This document shows, in pieces, positions 56,193-64,000 of a DNA stretch of 64,000 bases; within the stretch, counting starts at the first letter, position 1, and each line of letters starts with the position of its first letter. The notes below the pieces were generated by a model. That model did no database searches. It was not told the origin of the DNA and saw nothing but the letters and a program-made list of their open reading frames with translations. Source of the stretch: Gaeumannomyces sp. JS-464 (Eukaryota > Ascomycota > Sordariomycetes > Magnaporthales > Magnaporthaceae); NCBI GenBank assembly GCA_002197995.1, contig NGZR01000001.1, positions 14,031,501 to 14,095,500 of the forward strand, read 5' to 3'. The position numbers were made by a program, and so were the translations under genes.

Positions 56193-59100
56193 CTAGACCC
56201 AGGTCTGCTCGCCGTTCTCGCCCATTGGGCCGCCAGGAGGACCGTTCGGGAGCTGGGCAGGCTGCTGGAGCTGCTGACCCTGCGGCTGGTGAACCTGCTG
56301 GGCGTGCTGGTTGATGCGACCGTACTGGGGCGGCGCAAACTGGGGAGTATTCCGGACAGGCGGCGCAGGCAGCTGCGGCAGCTGCTGCGGAGCCGGCACC
56401 GTGAGGACGCTCGAAGAGGGGAAGGCCGACGAAGGCTGCTGGACGCTGCGAGCACCGTTGCCAGCTCCGTTGAGGCCGCTGAGAGTGACGCCATTGGCGA
56501 AGCCACCCGAGGCCAGGATCGAAACGGTGTTGCCCGCAATGGCGCGGCTATGGGAGGGCGGGTTAGCGGGAATCTGACCTTGAGTGCTGTCCGAAGGCGT
56601 GACCTGGCCGCTCGACTGGCCGCTGCGGCTGTCAAAGGCCTGGATCTTGGCCTGGATGCGGCGACCGTAGGGAGTAGCACGGATGTTAGGCAGGATGGGC
56701 CGGATGGCGTCAACCAGGCGGTGCTTGGTGTAGTGAGTCGAGTACTCAAGGGCGGTCTGGATGACGTAGTTGGCAAACGAGTCGCGCAGCAGACGCTCGA
56801 TCTCGCCGGGAGCGAGAATCTCCTCGGCGATCATGTCCTTGGACGTATCCTGGGCACAGCGCAGGCACTTCTCGATCACGTTGGAGCTGAACTTGTGACG
56901 GGACAGAGCACTGATGCGGCCGCGGAACATGCCTACCAGCGGCTCCGTGAAGCTGGGCTCGTTGAGATCGATGATGTACTGCACCACGTAGTTGCCAAAG
57001 GGGTCCTGAACGAGGGCAACGGCGTGCTCAGTGATGCACTGGATCAGCCACACCTTCTGGTCGCCCGAAGCGTGGTCGATGCAGCGCTGGAGCACGCAGC
57101 AGCCGTGGCGGTGGGTGCCAACATCAATGGCCGACTTGCCGACGGCATCAAAGATGAACTGCGACTGAGTGCAGTTGAGCTTGTTCAGGCACTTCTGGAT
57201 GACATGGTTGCCGTTGAGGTCCTGGATCAGCTCGACCACGCGGTTGCGCAGCGAGTCGATGATGATCTGGACCTGCTCGTCCGTGTTGATGAACTCAATC
57301 ATCTTTTGCAGAGCCCGCGTGCCGTGCTGGTTGAGAGCGATGCGGACCATGTCCTGCGACGCGTTCTGGATCAGGACCGTGCGCTCCTCCTCGTTGCAGT
57401 ACTCGAGCAGCTTCTGGCAGAGGTAGTTGCCGAACGGGTCCGTCATCAGCTCCACCACGTGCTGGTTGGTCTCGAGCCAGATCATGTGCACATGCTCGGG
57501 CTGGCGGTTCTCGAGCTGCTTCTGTAGGTAACGGCAGCCGTGCTGGTCCTTGCAGAGCTCGTAGATGGTGCCGCCAACCTGCTCGAGCGGGAGGTTGTTG
57601 AACCGGTTCATGGCCTCGTTGTCCAGCGCGCGCCGGTTCTGGATGACCCGGGCCTGGCTGTCGCGCGCAGCAGGCTGCGAGTAGATGTTGCCATAGCCCG
57701 TGTAGTTTTGATTGGAGTACAGCGACGAGGGAGCGCTGAGGTTCATGCTGGCCAGCTGGGTGGCAAGCAGAGGCAGGCCATTGGGGTAGGTGGTCACTGC
57801 ATTACCGAGGCTGGGGTAGGTCTGCCCGCTGCTCTGGAAGAAGCCACCGTTGGGGTACTGGTGGGCTGGCATGGCCTGAGCCGGGCCCGTCGTCGTCGGG
57901 ATAGCAGGAGCGGGGCCGCCCTGAGACACAGGACCCATGGGACCGGCGCCATAGGGCATGGAATTGGCATGCAGAGCAGAACCAATCGAGGCGTAGGGTC
58001 CAGCGGCTCCGCCCTCACGGCTCACGGCAACATTTACCGTATTCTCGCCCGACAGCTCGCGACTGTGGCGGTGAGGCATGGCGCCAGCGGGGATGCGGCC
58101 GATGCTGGCATTGTGGTTATGGAAATGCTGGTTGGCGTGGTTGTTGGCCGTGGCGCCCATGACGGCAGCAGTGCTTGCGGTGCTCTTAACCGTGGGCACG
58201 TCATTCGCCGAGTACGAGGACTGCAGCTTGGGCGGGGACGCAAGGACATGCTGGGCAGGCGCAACTGCGGTGTCGTTGGCGCTGTCAGCGTAGTACTTGT
58301 TGATGTCCATCGACTTCATGTCGAAGGAGCGGCGGAGCGAAGAGTTGCTCGTGATGCCCGTCATGCCCGAAAGCTCAGAAGTACCCTGCTGGGCCGACAC
58401 AGCGGACGAGGTACCATTGGTGATAGATGACAGCGACTGCTGCCGGTGACGGTTGACCTGGCTCCAGCTGTCGCCGACGCCCTGCTCCATCTGCAGCTCA
58501 GCGGCCGACATCTTCGAAAAGGATTATGTTAGCCAAAGGCAACGCTCAAAAGAGTGAATCAAAAGTGGGCGCGACAGAGCCAAAAGAAAACAACGGAACG
58601 TCAAGAGGAGTGTATGCGGGAAAAGGTTGAGGTACTCAGGTGGGACTCAGGTGAGTTGGCTGTGGCTGGATAGAGTATGCAGAGCCAAAGGTGTAGAATT
58701 GTATGTGATGGTTGGATGGAAGGAGCGGGGCACTGGGGAAATCTGCGTTTGAAAAGCTTTTCTGTTTGTGGGATGTGGTGGTGGGAGAGAGGTGGGAGGA
58801 GAGAGGTAGGGACAGAGGTGGGAGTTTGGGTGGTGCTCGGGCTTGGACGGGGAGATGCTGGAATCTGAAGGCAAAGTGACGAGTTCGAGGACAAGACGCT
58901 GCCAGACGAGAGCAAAACATCACGATGGGAACCAAGAGGCTTTGAGGGGAAGAGGCAGGATGATACGGAATATCAAGCAGGACTGCCAAGGAACTCACCT
59001 CGTGCCTAGTTAGAGTCGGGAAGCTCTCGTCGGTGTTGGTAAACTGGCTCATATCGCCCGTGTTGTCCTCGTCGCCAAAGAGGAACCGCGTCGTGTTGGT

Positions 59101-60397
59101 CTGGTCGAGGCCTAGGTCGTAGAATCCCGTCCTCGAGCGAGTAACTGGCATAGAATAGCGGTTCAAGCTGCAGCAGGCTTCCGGTCAGCAACAAAGGAAG
59201 CCGATTGTGTTGACTTCCACGCTCGGTGGGTGGTTATGGTTTGGGTGGAAAAATTAAAGGTAGAAGTGGACGTGGTGGAGAGCAGGGGGAAAAAAGTGAA
59301 GGTAAGCTGGCAGGTGGAAACGCGGGACTCCAGCTGGTTGCCCGTACAAAATTCCGGCCTGGGCCAGATAAAGAGAGATATCGACAACAGAACAGCCACC
59401 CCCGGTCCTGTGGAAGACGCCGATACAAAGTCCGTAACGGTACAGAAGCAGAGGAGAAGTTGCAGAAAAAAAAGAGAGGATGGTTAAGGCGGGAGTGGAA
59501 AGGAGGAGGCAGGCAAAAGGAGAGGAGGGGGGCACGGAAAATGCTCGGGTGGTAGACAAACATCAGTCACCCGGGGCTGTCCACGCTGCCCATCAACCTG
59601 TAGTGAATTTCGACAGCCACCACAACCCCATCCAGGTCGAGAGAGACCCACGTTGAGTCTTTCATCCAAACACCCAGCCATTAGAGAGTACCGCAAACAA
59701 GCCAACCGACCGCTTGGGAATTCGATCCTTGCATTCCATCCCACCTCAGCGACGACGGCAGCATCAGGGCTGCCAATTTTTTCCGCGCTGTGCTCCCCGT
59801 TGGGCAACACTCGACACTGGTCACGCGGCACCCAACAAAACAAGATAATGGAAGGGAAAGAACTCGAAACGCGGAGAAAGATACCGAGAAGGGACGGCGG
59901 GCAAAAGTCACGTACGCGTTCGTTGACCGGTGGCTCGTGGGGTCCTGCCGGACAGCCTCTTCCTTCTCGTCCTCGTCGCTGTTCCTGCGCGTGCCGGGCA
60001 TGGAGCGCGCCGGCAGCTGATCGTCGAAGGCGAAGCCACGCGCCGACGCCAGGACGCCGCCGCCCGACTGAGGAGATGCCAGCTGCGAACCGGATCGTCC
60101 AGGGCGGTTGTACAGCAGGCCCGGGGGCGACACCAGGCTCGAGGTCGAGTATCGGTTCGGCCTTGAGAACATGTTGGGGAACCCGGCGTTAGGGTCCCTA
60201 TACTCGGGAGGGGTCGTCGGCTCCGACTGGTGGCCTGCCGCAATCCGGCCAAGATCCTCCGTCATGGCCGCCAGCTCTTGCTCCTCTCGCCTCTGCTGCA
60301 GGTCCAGCTTCTGCATCTCTGCCTCGAACCGCCGCTTCTGCTCCCGGAGTTTTTCATACTCCATGCGCTTCTTCTCTAGCTGCAGGGTGGGGTTCAT
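56193..60397 (-). CDS. Pumilio-family (PUF) RNA-binding protein, Puf4/Mpt5-type
   Basis: Exons 59916-60397, 58999-59167 and 56193-58511 join in frame to about 989 aa. The N-terminus is a charged coiled coil (LQLEKKRMEYEKLREQKRRF). Disordered Ser/Pro regions follow, with FLFGDEDN and a Ser-rich segment. The C-terminal third has eight Pumilio repeats whose base-reading motifs, in order, are CRYLQ, NYLCQ, TRALQ, NHVIQ, CCVLQ, NYVVQ, SNVIE and NYVIQ. By the PUF code repeats 8 to 5 read UGUA. TRALQ in repeat 3 is typical of yeast Puf4 and Puf5, which tolerate an extra or flipped base, so the expected target is UGUA followed by an AU-rich 3' part. The Gln/Pro-rich tail ends ENGEQTWV. The frame is intact over 2.3 kb. 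Such proteins bind 3' UTRs and recruit deadenylase to repress or destabilise mRNA. Confidence 0.93.
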
Positions 60398-63300
60398 CGC
60401 CGGTTAGCCGCTTGCATCTCACACTCCCACATCTTTGCGAGGAGCCATCGCAAGAACAACATGCCCGCCCGAGGTTGCCCTCTTCCACATCCGCACCTAG
60501 CACACGGCCCCTCCCAACCACATCTCGAGCTGCACAGTGCGCAGGCGTGGGGCCAAGAAAGCGCCTCCTCGCCCACCTACTCCAACCAGACTAGACCGGA
60601 CAACCTCAAACTCAGCGGTAGGAGCAAGAAACAGCAAGAATGGTCGCATACCAATTGAACCTTGTGGAGAGCCTGCGACCATCGAGAAACCCGAGTTAGT
60701 ACGCATTCTAGCCACATACATTCCCGCAGAGGAGACCACGGCTCTCCCCCGCCCCAAAAAGGAGCGCCGAGGCTGCGGTCAGCGGAGGAGAGGCCAGGAC
60801 AAAAACCCACAGCATCGTTGGCGAAACCCTGCTGCGGCTCCGGGCCGCGCTGCGGGGCAAGGTTCGTCAGTGTCGGGACGCGACTCGAGTCGGTTGTGAA
60901 GCGGCGAGGAGTGTTGAGCGCGGATCGTGGGGGGCGCTGAAGTTCTGCGAGTGGCGGTTCGAGTTCCGCGGCGGCGAGACGAGCGAGTTCATAGCGTGCT
61001 GGTCGTTCCGCGGGGACTGCTGCGACCTAAATCGCAACTCGTCCATCTGTTTCTTGTTTCGGGTAGTTCCGTTTTCTTTTTCTTTTTCCTTCGTCTTCCT
61101 TGTGGCGCTGTTGTTGGTGCCGGTTTGGTGCCTCGGCTTTTGTTTTCCCTTTCTTCTACCCCCTGTTTTCCGTTACAGATGCCGACGGCGGCACGGCGGC
61201 TTTATGCGTATTTGTTTTGTCTTCTTTCTCTTCTGCTTTCATACACAGCCGTGACCACCAGGCTAACGGGTGCGACAAGACGTCGTTTGCGAGGGGGTGG
61301 GGGGTGCGGGGGTGAAGCTCTATTATACTGCAGAGGCGGAAAAAAAAAAGAAAAGAAAAAAAAAAAAGAGGCCGGCCAGTCAGCAAGCGGCTATGGAGGG
61401 GAGAGTGAGTTCCGAGGAGGCTCTTTCGAGGGGAAACGACGACGAGAGTTTTGCAGGTCGGGCACGACAGCACACTCCCCATGCGTTTTTTTGTGGGCAA
61501 CAAGCAGGGCCCAGGGGGTTTATTTCGACAGCAGGCCCCCTCCATGTGGCGGACCCCCAGTCTACCTCTCTTCGCCGGCCGCAGTCGGGTCGGTTGGCCA
61601 GCCCACCGCAATTGCGAGGAGGGGAAAGCATCGAGGGAGGGAGGAGGCATGTGTGTGCGTGTGTGCTGCGTGTGCTGCGTGTGTGTGCCACGCTTGTGGT
61701 GCGCGGGACGGACCCAGCCTCACGCGCCGGCCGCGAGTCGCAGAAAATGCGATCGAGACAAGACGCAGGACCAGCGCACACAGGGCAGGGGCATGCGCCA
61801 GGAGGGGGGGACCGGATGGGCGTCGGGCAGTCGGTGGCCAAACATACCTGTTGGAACAATACAATATACTGACACACGGCCTCTGCGCCCTGGGGAGCCA
61901 GGCGAACAACTCAAAGTGTACAAAAAAGAAACGAGGCGTTGCGCAGGGACAAGGGACCCCGAGGGGATGGATTAAGGGACCGGACCGGGAGAAAAGAAGG
62001 AAAATGGGAACCAAAAAGGAATTAAAAGAGCGTGGCCAGTCGAGACTGGAGGACGCTGCAACAAGAGCGAGTTGCAGTTTTGAGTGAGGTTGCCATAAAA
62101 AAAAACCCCTGGCCCACGACCCGGACGAGGCCAGCGCGGCCAATCGAAGCCAGAGCTGAACCGTGGGACCCCAGCCCGCTATTAAAAAGTGGACAATTTA
62201 GACGCTAGCCTCCCCACCCCAAATCCATGCCGCGCCCTCGCCTGGGGTTGCCCCAGCCAGAGGAGCCCGTCAAGCCCGTCCCCCTCGCCCCAAAACGTTG
62301 TCGACGGGATCCCGATCGGTTCGTGGAGGGATACGGGCTGGGACGGGCGGCCGGGAAGGGCACGGAAAACACGTCAAAGCAACCAGGAAGGTTTTTGGTG
62401 CCTGGCCTTTTCTTTTCCCGTTGCCGATTGTCAAGTCAGCGCTTGCTCCAGACCAGTGACAATCCGCCTAGCGCTGCTGACCAGGCATGCGTCTGCGCGG
62501 CTGGGACAGTCTGCCCAGAAATGCCAGACGAGCTTGAAAGCGACTGACGTTGCCTGCTCTGCTCGTGCTCTGCTCTGCTCGTGCTCTGCTCTTGGACACG
62601 CCAGGCCAGGCCCGAGCCGGCCTCGAGGGAATGATTTTGATTGCAGCATTGATTGCGGCAGGTGAAATCCCGCTCCATCTCATCCCATCAATTACCCTCT
62701 CTCTGGCATGGAGCATGGAACCCAACGTAGGTTACGCCTAAGCTCCTGGCGATGGGACTGTGGAGGCCCGCGACTGCTGGGCTACTTGGGTAGCGTAGCA
62801 CACACCCACCACACACCACTACCACCCACCGGGCACCATGCACACGCGAACGCAACTGAAGGGATGTTTCAGTTCAAGGCCGGCTCTCTCAGCTGGCCCA
62901 ACGACGCAACATCCCTCCATCCAAAGCTATGTACCGAAAATACACGCAAATGCTCAAAGAGGGAAAAAAGGAGCCGCCCCGCTCGCTCCAGAGCTCCATA
63001 TTACATACATGGCCATGTGTCCATAGTCGAGTCTCTGTTCCCGAATCCCAGGGCTTTTTGCTCGTGCCCCATATCTGCACTCGGCAAGGACAACAGCAAC
63101 CACCGTGGCCTCCAAGGACCAGCATACCGCACCCTCCAGGGATATGTATCCAGATGCGGACGATTGTGATGATGATGATGGTGATGATGATGATGAGAGC
63201 AAAAGCAGAGAAGGCCCCATCCCACCCATCATCCATCGGCTTCCACCGTTTCTGATCACGGCCGGTGGGCCCGAAACACACACACGCACCCTTTGCTTTC

Positions 63301-64000
63301 CATGCTCGCGCACTGTCCTGCGAAGCGAGCGGTGTAGATGGGGGACGACACCCCTCCCCGATCCCTCCTCATCCGCCCCCCTCCCCTCCACAAATGATGA
63401 AGCTGGTAGCGCGCCCGCCCCTCTCGCTCCCCGCTGATATCACGCCCATCTTACCCATCTGTCAGATGCCAGCAACAAAAAGCCGTCTCTCAGGGCGCTT
63501 GGTTGCTGGCCCACACTGCCCAACTTTGGGACTTGATGACATTGTGGAGTGCAAGATTGATGTTTGTTTTTGTTCCTTTTTACGGCGAGTCTGGAATCCC
63601 TTGCCAGCGGCTAACGGGGCACAACCAGCCCTTCGTGTTTTCCGCAAACAACAACATGGAAGGAGCATGGGGTAGGCGCATCTGCTAGGTACCTAGGTAG
63701 CCTGTCGGGACAGGAAGGAACGGCAGCAGTGTGCCCGCGGAACCGCGCCAGCTAAAGGCGCCTCGTTGCACTTCGCTGGCTGCGCCAAGTTCGCAGAGCA
63801 TCCAATCGCGTGTGACCTTGTCAAAGCCATATTTTGCGCCTCTCGGCTCGCTTTTCTGTCCATCTATTCTCCGGGCATTTCCCAGCCGAGAGAAAATGTC
63901 CTATTAGGCTCACACCCTCAGGGGGTTCGGCGCCATGTCAGGTAATTGATGAAATGGTTGATGTTGCCATCTGATAATAGAAATCACCGTCCCGGCCGAA
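60398..64000. other. PUF upstream region and spacer, no gene seen
   Basis: Open frames (for example a 386-aa plus-strand frame at 60927-62087) have composition expected from GC-rich low-complexity DNA, with runs of Phe or Lys from T/A tracts, and no motifs. It includes a GTGTGTGCGTGTG microsatellite at 61650-61695, CTCTGCTCGTG repeats at 62557-62592 and GATGAT repeats at 63164-63197. It probably contains the promoter and a long, possibly spliced, 5' leader of the PUF gene. Confidence 0.5.
63164..63197. repeat. GAT/ATC trinucleotide microsatellite
   Basis: TGTGATGATGATGATGGTGA followed by more GAT units; simple repeat in non-coding DNA. Confidence 0.8.

Noticed and set aside
56289..57527. 412-aa plus-strand frame
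   Set aside because: Antisense shadow of the Pumilio repeats, open only because of codon bias.
60927..62087. 386-aa plus-strand open frame upstream of the PUF gene
   Set aside because: Composition is dictated by GC-rich and T-rich tracts (Phe and Lys runs), no motif is seen, other frames are equally open, and it lies in the likely 5' leader region of the PUF gene.

Overview
The window is nuclear DNA of a filamentous ascomycete, most likely a Sordariomycete (Pezizomycotina). Genes have one to several introns of about 60-150 nt (some longer) with GT..AG ends. Coding DNA is GC-rich with C/G-ending codons, intergenic spacers are kilobases long, and the single AT-rich island looks like repeat-induced point mutation (RIP). 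The protein set also fits: a CYP52-clan P450, SFL1-type heat-shock factor, Mcl1/SepB, a FacC/Yat2-type carnitine acetyltransferase, a short secreted tyrosinase, a 2EXR-like protein and a DHA2 MFS transporter.

Layout. 0.7-2.6 kb: P450 (+). 2.9-3.8 kb: small charged nuclear-type protein (+). 5.0-7.2 kb: SFL1-like HSF-domain regulator (-), followed by about 7 kb without a supportable gene. 14.3-16.95 kb: Mcl1/Ctf4 (-), divergent from a second WD40 gene (+) at 17.4-18.7 kb. 18.7-23.6 kb: spacer with a G32 run and an AT-rich element (21.6-22.4 kb) flanked by about 140-bp direct repeats. 23.6-26.7 kb: conserved fungal protein (+). 28.8-29.9 kb: YPT1/Rab1 (-). 31.5-32.7 kb: predicted mitochondrial protein (+). 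33.1-34.4 kb: 2EXR-like protein (-). 35.9-37.1 kb: atypical kinase (+). 37.3-40.1 kb: MFS transporter (-). 41.9-43.0 kb: tyrosinase (-). 43.7-44.1 kb: possible remnant of a membrane protein (+). 46.7-49.8 kb: carnitine acetyltransferase (+). 50.3-51.8 kb: Cys-rich single-pass membrane protein (-). 52.9-54.5 kb: RAD57 (+). 56.2-60.4 kb: Pumilio/PUF protein (-). 60.4-64 kb: no supportable gene.

Most genes are unrelated housekeeping or regulatory functions: replication (Mcl1), recombination (Rad57), ER-Golgi traffic (Ypt1), mRNA control (PUF), acetyl-unit transport (CAT). I see no convincing biosynthetic cluster, although a tyrosinase lies next to an MFS transporter.

The most striking property of the window is technical or evolutionary. 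At least ten conserved genes, including the normally essential YPT1, carry single-base frameshifts, many at short homopolymers, and the window holds G32, G26 and C44 runs. I read the frameshifts mainly as base-level errors in the assembly. Any automatic gene model from this sequence will be truncated at those points. I did not find a clearly new biological system.
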